Shown here: positions 35,231-42,526 of the stretch, piece by piece
Numbering within the stretch: the stretch's first letter is position 1
Layout: every line of letters begins with the position of its first letter
Assembly: GCA_964523395.1 (NCBI GenBank)
Contig: CAZFXS010000004.1
Coordinates: forward strand, 124,001 to 188,000
Source of the DNA: JANYJZ01 sp964523395
Lineage (GTDB): Bacteria; Bacteroidota; Ignavibacteria; UBA10030; SZUA-254
Direction: 5' to 3'
DNA: 64,000 nucleotides
Notes under the pieces: generated by a model
The model's database searches: none
What the model was told of the DNA's origin: nothing
What the model saw: the letters and a program-made list of their open reading frames with translations, nothing else
Translations under genes and position numbers: made by a program

Positions 35231-35767
35231 TTATTCTTCGTATAACCCTCGAAATGGAAATTCATTTTCATCAAAATCACAAAAGTCGATTTCTAACCTT
35301 CCCTTCTGAACAACTTCTATAAAATTGTGAAACGGAAAATCCTTTGGTTTGACTCGAAGATGTTTGTATGAGTTATAGAAAATATATTCAAGGTGATTTT
35401 GAAAATCCTTGTTTTCCCAGCTTACACGTATGCAATGATCCATGGTTCCCCGTTGCCACACATGCTCCTCTTCGAACAATAGCTTTTTTTTAATTTCCTT
35501 TGATGTGTGTTTTTTAAAGTCTCGCAAGAAGGCAGAGAGATCCTTTATACTTTCAATCTCAACAAGCGCGTGAATATAATCGGGCATAATTGTAAATGCG
35601 ATTAACTCCTTTATTTTTTCCTCATAGAATTTTAGATTATCAATAAGCATCTCAGGTACAGAGTGGTAATGTAACAACATTCTACGCTTATCCGTGCAAA
35701 AGGTGAGAAAATAAATTGAGTAATCCTGGTGATAACGTGGCGGTTTGCCTGAAAAGAGAATTTTCAT
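35231..35767 (-). CDS. REP-associated tyrosine transposase (RAYT, IS200-like Y1 family)
   Basis: ATG 35767 is chosen because GGAGG lies just upstream; a start at 35779 would place the ribosome site inside the gene. The 178-residue product has the Y1-transposase plan: RYHQDYSIYFLTFCTDKRR, then FTIMPDYIHALVEI where the HUH motif sits, then HVWQRGTMDHCIR and FQNHLEYIFYNSYKHL with the candidate catalytic Tyr in NHLEYIFYN. The HUH site reads Tyr-Ile-His, so the first metal-binding His appears to be replaced by Tyr. No intact IS ends are seen; instead it is flanked on both sides by GTAGC-headed hairpins, typical of domesticated RAYTs. Confidence 0.9.
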   Translation of the reverse strand: MKILFSGKPPRYHQDYSIYFLTFCTDKRRMLLHYHSVPEMLIDNLKFYEEKIKELIAFTIMPDYIHALVEIESIKDLSAFLRDFKKHTSKEIKKKLLFEEEHVWQRGTMDHCIRVSWENKDFQNHLEYIFYNSYKHLRVKPKDFPFHNFIEVVQKGRLEIDFCDFDENEFPFRGLYEE

Positions 35768-35810
35768 AATTCCTCCCATTATGACTTAATTGATTTGGCT
35801 AAACCCTAAA

Positions 35811-35924
35811 GTCCATTTATGAAATGGACGCTACCCCTGCCTTATGGGGAAAAAAAGAAACATGTAGCATCCGATTCTCAATCGGATTATTGCTTCGTGA
35901 GTCCATTTACGAAATGGACGCTAC
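35811..35924. repeat. Three REP hairpins on the right side of the RAYT gene
   Basis: Units 35811-35834 (stem GTCCATTT/AAATGGAC then GCTAC), 35864-35887 (GTAGC then ATCCGATT/AATCGGAT) and 35901-35924 (stem GTCCATTT/AAATGGAC then GCTAC). The middle unit is inverted relative to the outer two, making inverted pairs. They lie just upstream of the RAYT and at the 3' end of thyX. Confidence 0.9.
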
Positions 35925-36778
35925 GCTTTTAAATTCTTTAACTTTCCTAAAAACTCCTCCGCTTCACGCTTACCAAGCCCTTTTGATTCGAGATATTCCT
36001 GTGTGATCGGTTTCGTGTCAAGGTGATCGGCAAGGACATTGAGCTCAAGACGGGAAAACTTTTCACTCTTCAGCATATAATCTTCAAATGCTTCCCAGGC
36101 CATCGGTGCGATTATTTTTGTTATTGCCGCCATCGCTTCACCGTAGACCCTGATTTCATACTGCGCGTGCGGATCAATGCGTAAACGGAGGAAATGAAAA
36201 AGATTGTGCAGGTCAATCTTCCAATACCATTCTGTATATAACGATAACGGAAGATTAATACGTGCAAGCTCGCGCGCAATATCTGATTCGAGCATTTGCT
36301 CGTACTCGCTGTACATCTGCTGTTGAGATGACGTAAGAATATTTAACACTCTTCCGCGGAGCTCGGCGGGAACATCTTCTTCACTTCGCCCCTGCTTGTT
36401 GCGAAGACTTTGAAAATGAATCGCATGGTGTTCCGGAATGTAAAATTCATCCTTCATCACCGAATATCTTCCCGAATACTCATTCACATTCGCCGTGCGG
36501 TGGCGAATCCACTGCCGCGCGACAAAAATGGGGAGCTTCACATGGAATTTCAATTCCACCATCTCGAACGGTGTCGTATGCAAATGACGCATGAGATAGC
36601 GGATCAATCCGCGGTCTTCGTTGACTGTCTTCGTCCCTTTGCCGTACGAAACGCGTGCAGCCTGGACGATTGCTTCGTCCCCGCCCATGTAATCGACAAG
36701 ACGGACAAAGCCGGCGTTGAGACATTTGAATTCTTTATCGAGTATTTCTTCTGCCTGAGGATTGGTAACGTGAGCCAA
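35921..36778 (-). CDS. thyX: FAD-dependent thymidylate synthase ThyX
   Basis: The product converts dUMP to dTMP with FAD and methylenetetrahydrofolate. The ThyX signature RHRxxxxxxxS is present in RQWIRHRTANVNEYSGRYS, and the length (285 residues from TTG 36778) is near the family norm. A TTG start at 36778 with AAAGGA upstream is preferred over the ATG at 36901. The extra 41 residues from the latter would be coded by an AT-rich repeat and resemble no ThyX N-terminus. The last bases overlap a REP hairpin. The gene is divergent from the GO-repair operon. No thyA is seen in the window. Confidence 0.9.
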   Translation of the reverse strand: MAHVTNPQAEEILDKEFKCLNAGFVRLVDYMGGDEAIVQAARVSYGKGTKTVNEDRGLIRYLMRHLHTTPFEMVELKFHVKLPIFVARQWIRHRTANVNEYSGRYSVMKDEFYIPEHHAIHFQSLRNKQGRSEEDVPAELRGRVLNILTSSQQQMYSEYEQMLESDIARELARINLPLSLYTEWYWKIDLHNLFHFLRLRIDPHAQYEIRVYGEAMAAITKIIAPMAWEAFEDYMLKSEKFSRLELNVLADHLDTKPITQEYLESKGLGKREAEEFLGKLKNLKA

Positions 36779-36864
36779 ACGTAGGGTTCCTTTAAAATTT
36801 GTGCGACACAATGTAAGGAATACACAAGAAAAATGCCATGAAAAACTGAAGACTGTTTGGAGGT

Positions 36865-36930
36865 TTGAATTTTGGGTATTGAGTAATCTTTGGCAACTCA
36901 AAACTCACATCTCAAAATTCAAAACATTAT
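36865..36930. repeat. GAATTTTG-type AT-rich intergenic repeat
   Basis: Contains TTTGAATTTTGGGTATTGAG and CTCAAAATTCAAAAC. It lies between the divergent thyX and mutT genes and explains the apparent N-terminal extension of thyX. Confidence 0.5.
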
Positions 36931-36972
36931 TCCCTCTTTTGTATTTCCCTCCCTCTTTCCTTATCTTTTCCC

Positions 36973-37386
36973 ATGATTAAAGTCGCAGTCGGCATCATCA
37001 TTCAAAAAGAACATGACGCAAATTCAAAATCTTGCCGTGTGTTATTGTGTCAGAGGAAAAAATCCGCAAGGTATGGATTGAAGTGGGAATTTCCAGGCGG
37101 TAAACTTGAAGATGGCGAAACACCGGAATACTGCCTCCGGCGCGAATTGCGTGAAGAACTGAGTATTTCCGCCGAGATAGGCCAATTATTCCACCAACAG
37201 CATTATGTGTACCCCGACAGCGGCAAATTTGATGTCTTCTATTATAAAGTGGATACTTTCACCGGCACGATTATCAATCATGTTTTCGAATCGTTTGAAT
37301 GGGTTCCAGTCGCTGAGCTGTTCCAATATGATATTCTCGATGGCAATCGAGATGTGGTCGCCAAATTGTTAAAAGAGTATGCGTAA
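36973..37386 (+). CDS. mutT: MutT-type NUDIX hydrolase (8-oxo-dGTP diphosphatase)
   Basis: A 137-residue protein with the full NUDIX box GGKLEDGETPEYCLRRELRE followed by EL (GX5EX7REUXEE pattern) at about 43-65. The short length, the EFPGGK opening and the context are those of MutT, which removes 8-oxo-dGTP from the nucleotide pool. It is the first gene of an operon and overlaps mutY by 8 nt. The specific substrate is inferred from the context rather than proved by sequence. Confidence 0.9.
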   Translation: MIKVAVGIIIQKEHDANSKSCRVLLCQRKKSARYGLKWEFPGGKLEDGETPEYCLRRELREELSISAEIGQLFHQQHYVYPDSGKFDVFYYKVDTFTGTIINHVFESFEWVPVAELFQYDILDGNRDVVAKLLKEYA

Positions 37387-38314
37387 GATATCTCCCAGGA
37401 AAGTTTCCTCACTGCATAGAAAGGTCATCAGCTGGTACCGCTTGCATAAGCGCGAACTGGAGTGGAGAAAAACGCGCGATCCGTATGTCATTTTGATATC
37501 CGAAATCATGCTTCAGCAAACACAGGTCAGCCGTGTCAGGGAAAAGCTTCCGCTGTTTCTGAAATCATTCCCGACATTGCGCAGACTCGCATCCTCTTCA
37601 AAAGCAGACGTTCTTCGCGCATGGAAAGGAATGGGTTACAATAACAGAGCAATTCGTTTACGTGATATGGCTCGTGCAATCCGGGACAACCATCATGGAA
37701 CTATTCCATGTGACATTGAAACATTGCTTACACTTCCCGGGATCGGGCCATATACAGCACACGCGCTTTCCTGTTTTGCATTTAAGAAATCTGTCCCTGT
37801 TGTCGACGTAAATATTCGTCGGGTTCTTTCGCGGGTTTTCAGAAAATCAAAAAACCTGACCGATGCATTTGATGAACCGACTTCCTGGAAGCTTGCAAAA
37901 GATATTTTACCTCAAGATGCTTATACATGGAATCAGGCGCTGATGGACATCGGCGCAACAATTTGCACTGCGCGACAACCATCATGCAACAGTTGCCCTA
38001 TCGCAACTCTTTGCAGTTCACGAACTTCACTGCAACATATTTCAACCAAACATCCGAAGCTTCAATCGAAAAAAACCGAGCCGATGCACGATGGGGTTCC
38101 ACGCCGTATCTGGCGCGGACGGATTGTTGAAGCACTGCGGAATGTCAACAGCAAAGGTTCGATAAGCCTGCCGAGTCTTGGTAAAATAATTAAACCGGGT
38201 TTCACAAAAGCTGATGATAAATGGTTGATGTCACTTATCTCGTTATTGAAAGATGATGGTATTGTTGAAACGAGAAATCATCAATCCGCTACATTCGTTT
38301 CTCTCGCATCATGA
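37379..38314 (+). CDS. mutY: A/G-specific adenine glycosylase MutY
   Basis: A 311-residue protein. The HhH-GPD fold is shown by SEIMLQQTQVSRV, LLTLPGIGPYTAHALSCFAF and the catalytic Asp in VPVVDVNIRRVL. A 4Fe-4S cluster loop C-x6-C-x2-C-x5-C follows (CTARQPSCNSCPIATLC). It removes adenine mispaired with 8-oxoguanine. The usual C-terminal MutT-like domain is missing. Instead there is a short winged-helix-like tail (RRIWRGRIVEALRNV, LLKDDGIVETR). It overlaps mutT by 8 nt and the next gene by 4 nt. Confidence 0.93.
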   Translation: MRKISPRKVSSLHRKVISWYRLHKRELEWRKTRDPYVILISEIMLQQTQVSRVREKLPLFLKSFPTLRRLASSSKADVLRAWKGMGYNNRAIRLRDMARAIRDNHHGTIPCDIETLLTLPGIGPYTAHALSCFAFKKSVPVVDVNIRRVLSRVFRKSKNLTDAFDEPTSWKLAKDILPQDAYTWNQALMDIGATICTARQPSCNSCPIATLCSSRTSLQHISTKHPKLQSKKTEPMHDGVPRRIWRGRIVEALRNVNSKGSISLPSLGKIIKPGFTKADDKWLMSLISLLKDDGIVETRNHQSATFVSLAS

Positions 38315-38949
38315 AAAAGAAGCCGGATAAAATTACCATACAAGAGTTGAAAGCACTTCATCATGAACAGCAGAACGCCATACACGAGCGACTGACTGAA
38401 TTTTCGCAAGTACTGCAAAGCGAATATTTTTACGAATTACTCTATTGCCTGCTCACACCGCAATCAAGCGCTGTCAATGCCGACAAAGCAGTGAAAGTTC
38501 TCCGCGAGAACAATATTTTTTATGATGATATAGATCCTGAACCGCTCCTCCACCACAAGGAGTATTACATCCGTTTTCACAAAACAAAAGCAAAACATAT
38601 TTCCGGAATGAAGAAGCAATTTTCCATTATCGAAAGCCATCTTTCCAATGGAAGTACCGGAATTGAAATACGCGAATGGCTCGTCAACAATGTTAAAGGG
38701 CTGGGGTGGAAAGAGTCATCGCATTTTCTCCGCAATATTGGTTATCGCAATCTTGCCATTCTGGACAGGCATATTCTGAGAAACCTTGTCCGGACGGGCG
38801 CTCTTCGCATGCTTCCGAAAACCCTTACCGCCAAAAAATATCTGAGCATTGAGAAAAAATTTCGTACATTCTCTGATTCCGTTGGCATACCGATGGACGA
38901 ACTGGATTTGCTGTTCTGGAGTATGGAAACGGGGGAAATTTTAAAATGA
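38311..38949 (+). CDS. ogg: 8-oxoguanine DNA glycosylase/AP lyase, Ogg2 type
   Basis: A 212-residue protein resembling archaeal and Thermotoga Ogg2 enzymes. It has the HhH motif VKGLGWKESSHFLRNIG with Lys in KESS, and the catalytic Asp in LAILDRHILRNL, the usual K/D pair of bifunctional HhH-GPD glycosylases. It excises 8-oxoguanine paired with cytosine. Its ATG overlaps the mutY stop as ATGA, completing the GO set (MutT, MutY, Ogg) in one transcript. In most bacteria MutM takes this role; no mutM is seen in this window. Confidence 0.88.
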   Translation: MKKKPDKITIQELKALHHEQQNAIHERLTEFSQVLQSEYFYELLYCLLTPQSSAVNADKAVKVLRENNIFYDDIDPEPLLHHKEYYIRFHKTKAKHISGMKKQFSIIESHLSNGSTGIEIREWLVNNVKGLGWKESSHFLRNIGYRNLAILDRHILRNLVRTGALRMLPKTLTAKKYLSIEKKFRTFSDSVGIPMDELDLLFWSMETGEILK

Positions 38950-39066
38950 TTTCGAAATTCGGATTTGGGATTGCGAATTTAAGATATTTATAACTTTCAA
39001 TCGCCGATTTACAATTTATTGGTTCTAAACTTTTTTAATTTTGAATTTTTACTTTTGACTTATTGC
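38948..39066. repeat. GAATTCG/AATTTT-type AT-rich intergenic repeat
   Basis: Begins TGATTTCGAAATTCGGATTTGGGATTGCGAATT and ends TTTTTAATTTTGAATTTTTACTT; the latter block recurs at 50630-50653. It fills the gap between ogg and the next gene. Confidence 0.55.
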
Positions 39067-39068
39067 TT

Positions 39069-40208
39069 ATGAAACCTCTCGTAATCGGCGCCGGCATGAT
39101 GGGAAGCGCGATGGCGTACGACCTTGCGCATTCTCCGGGCGTTGACCTGGTTCTTCTTGCCGATATTAATGAAGAACGCGCGCAACAAGTTGCATCGTCT
39201 ATCGGGGGTAACGTCAAAGCTTGCCGCATCGATACCAACAACATGAAGGACGTTATTCAGCTCATGCGGCAGGCGAACGTCGCCATCGGAGCTACGAGTT
39301 ATACGCACAACGTCGGATTGACGAAAGCTGCAATTGAGGCAAAGATTCATTTCTGCGACCTTGGCGGCAACATGGATGTTGTCTATGAACAGATGAAGCT
39401 GAATGATCTGGCCCGCGCCGCAAATGTATTGATCCTTCCCAACTGCGGACTTGCCCCGGGAATGGCGTGTGTCATTGCGGCAGGCGGGGCGAAAAAATTT
39501 GATACGGTCAACGCTATTCATATCCGCGTCGGCGGACTTCCACAGCATCCACAACCTCCGCTGAACTACCAGCTTGTATTTTCCGCGGAGGGATTAATTA
39601 ATGAATATCTTGAGCCGGCAGAAGCCATCCGCAATGGTGAACTGCAACAGCTTGAATCTATGACCGATCTTGAAGACCTGGAATTTCCACCACCGTTCAA
39701 TAAGCTTGAAGCGTTTAACACATCCGGAGGTATTTCCACGCTCACAGGAATGTACAAGGGCAAAATTAACAATCTTGATTACAAAACAATCCGGTACAAA
39801 GGGCACTGCGAAAAATTCAAAATGCTGCTCGACCTCGGATTCGCAAGCGCCGAGCCGATCATGGTCGGGAACTCCGTCCGCACCGCACGTGAATTGTTCG
39901 AAGAAATGCTGAGGCGCAAGCTTCCGGCAAATGGTCCTGATGTTGTGCTCACCCGGGTGACCATCAAAGGCACGATGAGTGGTTCACCGAAAACACTTGC
40001 GTATGAAATGGTAGATTATTATGATGATACCGTGAAAATAACATCGATGATGCGGACCACCGCGTTTCCGACGTCAATTATCGCGCAAATGGTTGTGGAT
40101 GGGACAATTTCGTCGCGGGGTGTTTTTCCTCCAGAGCAATGCGTACCGCTTGAACCGTTCATCGCCGAGCTTAAAAAGAGAAATATCATTATTAAAGAAA
40201 CTTCATAA
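39069..40208 (+). CDS. Saccharopine dehydrogenase-like NAD(P)-dependent oxidoreductase
   Basis: ATG 39069 is chosen over TTG 39063. The 379-residue product has an N-terminal Rossmann fold (VIGAGMMGSAMAYDLA, GxGxxG-type), then VLLADINEERAQQ. A C-terminal catalytic region of the saccharopine dehydrogenase type follows, with ILPNCGLAPGMACVIA and the GGLPQHPQPPLNYQ stretch. Relatives include saccharopine reductase and lysine-pathway enzymes, as well as uncharacterised oxidoreductases. The substrate is not proved; no lysine-pathway gene is adjacent. Confidence 0.85.
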   Translation: MKPLVIGAGMMGSAMAYDLAHSPGVDLVLLADINEERAQQVASSIGGNVKACRIDTNNMKDVIQLMRQANVAIGATSYTHNVGLTKAAIEAKIHFCDLGGNMDVVYEQMKLNDLARAANVLILPNCGLAPGMACVIAAGGAKKFDTVNAIHIRVGGLPQHPQPPLNYQLVFSAEGLINEYLEPAEAIRNGELQQLESMTDLEDLEFPPPFNKLEAFNTSGGISTLTGMYKGKINNLDYKTIRYKGHCEKFKMLLDLGFASAEPIMVGNSVRTARELFEEMLRRKLPANGPDVVLTRVTIKGTMSGSPKTLAYEMVDYYDDTVKITSMMRTTAFPTSIIAQMVVDGTISSRGVFPPEQCVPLEPFIAELKKRNIIIKETS

Positions 40209-40247
40209 CCCCGAGCGAAACCGAGGGGTAGAATACAAGAGACTTTT

Positions 40248-40388
40248 ATGAAACGTCCGTTATCTGTCGTCATTATTTCAAAAGACCCAAAGACACTGCA
40301 GGAAACCCACAACCGGTTTGATGTGCAGACAAGTTTTCCGAGGTTGAAGCTGTTTTCAATATTTTTGAAGGCCTTTTTTTCACTGTAA
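40248..40388 (+). pseudogene. 5' remnant of a GT2-like gene
   Basis: The 46-residue frame starts MKRPLSVVIISKD, the typical N-terminus of GT-A family-2 glycosyltransferases, but then soon stops and lacks the DxD motif. It is followed at once by a CACCGCGAAGACGCAG repeat and then yajQ. It is probably the remnant of a longer gene cut by recombination; an independent small protein is less likely. Confidence is low because the match is short. Confidence 0.35.
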
Positions 40389-40430
40389 TTTTCACCGCGA
40401 AGACGCAGAGAACACCGAGAAAGAATTTTC
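40389..40430. repeat. CACAGAGAC-type repeat, half copy
   Basis: TTTTCACCGCGAAGACGCAG followed by AGAACACCGAGAAAG shares its words with the palindrome at 26652-26725. It abuts the yajQ ATG at 40434, so yajQ has no clear ribosome site of its own. Confidence 0.65.
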
Positions 40431-40433
40431 ACT

Positions 40434-40931
40434 ATGGCTGATACAAATTCATTTGATATTGTTTCCAAAGTCGATATGCAGGAAGTCGACAATGCGCTCA
40501 ATCAGGCACGGAAAGAAATTATCCAGCGCTATGATTTCAAAGGATCAAAAACATCAATCGATCTGAAAGAAAAGGAAAATCAAATTATCCTTATTTCTGA
40601 CGATGATTTCAAAATGAAAGCAGTGGTGGATATACTTCAGTCGAAATTTGTAAAGCGCAACGTTCCGTTGAAAGCTCTTTCGTACGGCACGGTTGAACCG
40701 GCGGCGGGCGGAACCGTACGGCAGGTTATTACGTTACAGAATGGCATCGACAAGGAAAACGCGAAGCTTATTGTAAAAATGATTAAAGATTCCAAGTTAA
40801 AAGTGCAGGCACAGATCATGGATGACCAGGTACGTGTCAGCGGAAAAAGCAAAGATGATCTCCAATCGGTCATGGCTCTGCTTCGCGGAGCCGATCTTAA
40901 ATTCGCAGTGCAATTCACGAACTACCGATAA
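40434..40931 (+). CDS. yajQ: YajQ family nucleotide-binding protein
   Basis: A 165-residue protein starting MADTNSFDIVSKVDMQEVDN with the QRYDFKGSKTSID motif and a C-terminal second half (AQIMDDQVRVSGKSKDDLQ), typical of the YajQ family of two RRM-like domains. YajQ proteins bind nucleotides, and cyclic di-GMP in some bacteria such as Xanthomonas. The role here is not established. It lies 11 nt before an amidase gene and may be co-transcribed with it. Confidence 0.93.
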   Translation: MADTNSFDIVSKVDMQEVDNALNQARKEIIQRYDFKGSKTSIDLKEKENQIILISDDDFKMKAVVDILQSKFVKRNVPLKALSYGTVEPAAGGTVRQVITLQNGIDKENAKLIVKMIKDSKLKVQAQIMDDQVRVSGKSKDDLQSVMALLRGADLKFAVQFTNYR

Positions 40932-40942
40932 GTGTTGCGCTG

Positions 40943-42514
40943 ATGCGAAAATTTTCTCTGGCCATTTTTCTCTTTGTTTGTTGCCTCTCCTCATTCGCAC
41001 AGAACAGTATTCCGCTTCAGTTTTTACAGGACCCCAAGCGCGACCGCCAAATTGCAGCAATCAACCGACAGGGGGCAACCTTCATTTCCCTTAAAGATAT
41101 CTCACAGGCATTCAGGCTTTCCGTTTCTCAGACAATCGAATCCCAGAAAGCGGAAATCAACACACCCTCGTTTACTCTTAAAGTCACGGCAAACAACCCG
41201 TTTATTATTGTCGTAGATAAACTGCAGAACGCAAGCATTGTTCAGCTTCCGCTGAGTGTCCTGTTTAACAATAAAACTTTCTATCTTCCTGTTGAACAAT
41301 TTCTCCCTGTCTTCAATACTATTGTCTCAGAGGAACTTTCTTACGACAAGCTCAGGAACAGTATCATCGTGGGGCGGGCGCCCGCTCCGTCGAAATTCGA
41401 TGTTGCCGGATTGATGTTCGAACAAAAATCCAATGGATTCCTGATCCGCATTCAATGCGGCAAAAAACTGACGGATTACGAAAGCTTCCTCAAACCGATC
41501 GGCGAAGATACGTGGCTGTATGTGACAATCGCAAACGCCAAAGCTGACCTCAAAACAATTAACGCGATGAAACCGTACGGCGCCGTAAAGAAAATTCTTG
41601 TCTTCCAGTCACCGACATCAGTACAATTAACATTCCGTTTGAAGGGACAAGTGACAAATACTGAGCTGATCCCCGCGGAAGGAAGCAACGACATTCTTGT
41701 TGCGGTCCACATGCCGACGGAAGAACAACTTGCGCTCAGAAAGCGTGAGCAGGAACGCAATCTCGATCGCGAACGGAACAGATGGAAGCTTGATGTAGTC
41801 GTGATCGATGCAGGGCACGGTGGAGATGACCCCGGAACCATCGGCGTAACAAAAACAAAAGAAAAAGATATTACTCTTTCAATTGCCTTAAAACTGGGAA
41901 AGCAGATTGAAAAGAATCTTCCCGATGTTAAAGTTGTGTACACAAGAAAGACTGATGAATTCGTAGAGTTATACCGGCGCGGACAAATCGCGAACCAGGC
42001 TGAAGGCAAACTGTTTATCAGCATTCATTGCAATTCTACGCGGCGAAAGCCGAGCGACGCAAACGGATTTGAAATTTATCTGTTGCGGCCCGGCAAAACC
42101 GATGCTGCTATTCAGATTGCGGAGCAGGAAAACGCGGTTGTAAAATTAGAAGAAGGCTACGAACAACGCTATCAGCAACTGACAGAAGAAAATTTCATAC
42201 TGCTCACCATGGCGCAAAGCGCGTATGTCAAGTACAGCGAAAAGTTCGCGGCAATCCTGCGCCAGGAAATCGGCAAACATCTCGACATTGAAAACAGGGG
42301 AGTCAAACAGGCCGGATTTTATGTTCTTGTCGGCGCTTCAATGCCAAATGTGCTTGTGGAGACGGGGTACCTCTCCAACCGCAAAGATGAACGAATTTTA
42401 AAAAGCAGTAAAGGTCAGCAAAAGATCGCCGAGGCGATTTTTAACGGGGTAAAGAAATATAAACAGGATTATGAAAAATCATTATTAGAAGGAACTGACA
42501 TCGGCTCACAATGA
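40943..42514 (+). CDS. N-acetylmuramoyl-L-alanine amidase (AmiC type)
   Basis: A 523-residue protein with a signal peptide (LAIFLFVCCLSSFAQ), an AMIN-like beta-rich region in about 150-260, and a C-terminal Amidase_3 catalytic domain. The latter is shown by VVIDAGHGGDDPGT (zinc His), the Glu in KEKDIT, SIHCNS (second His) and PNVLVETGYLSN (catalytic Glu). It cuts the bond between MurNAc and the peptide stem in cell separation. It lies 11 nt after yajQ and its stop is only 12 nt from the start of a histidine kinase, so these three form one unit. Confidence 0.92.
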   Translation: MRKFSLAIFLFVCCLSSFAQNSIPLQFLQDPKRDRQIAAINRQGATFISLKDISQAFRLSVSQTIESQKAEINTPSFTLKVTANNPFIIVVDKLQNASIVQLPLSVLFNNKTFYLPVEQFLPVFNTIVSEELSYDKLRNSIIVGRAPAPSKFDVAGLMFEQKSNGFLIRIQCGKKLTDYESFLKPIGEDTWLYVTIANAKADLKTINAMKPYGAVKKILVFQSPTSVQLTFRLKGQVTNTELIPAEGSNDILVAVHMPTEEQLALRKREQERNLDRERNRWKLDVVVIDAGHGGDDPGTIGVTKTKEKDITLSIALKLGKQIEKNLPDVKVVYTRKTDEFVELYRRGQIANQAEGKLFISIHCNSTRRKPSDANGFEIYLLRPGKTDAAIQIAEQENAVVKLEEGYEQRYQQLTEENFILLTMAQSAYVKYSEKFAAILRQEIGKHLDIENRGVKQAGFYVLVGASMPNVLVETGYLSNRKDERILKSSKGQQKIAEAIFNGVKKYKQDYEKSLLEGTDIGSQ

Positions 42515-42526
42515 TCATTGATCGCC

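Noticed and set aside
35231..35767. Complete IS200/IS605 insertion sequence around the Y1 protein.
   Set aside because: No left and right end structures or accessory TnpB gene; the flanks are REP hairpins instead.
36779..36901. Longer ThyX start at 36901.
   Set aside because: The extra residues come from an AT-rich repeat and match no ThyX N-terminus; TTG 36778 has AAAGGA.
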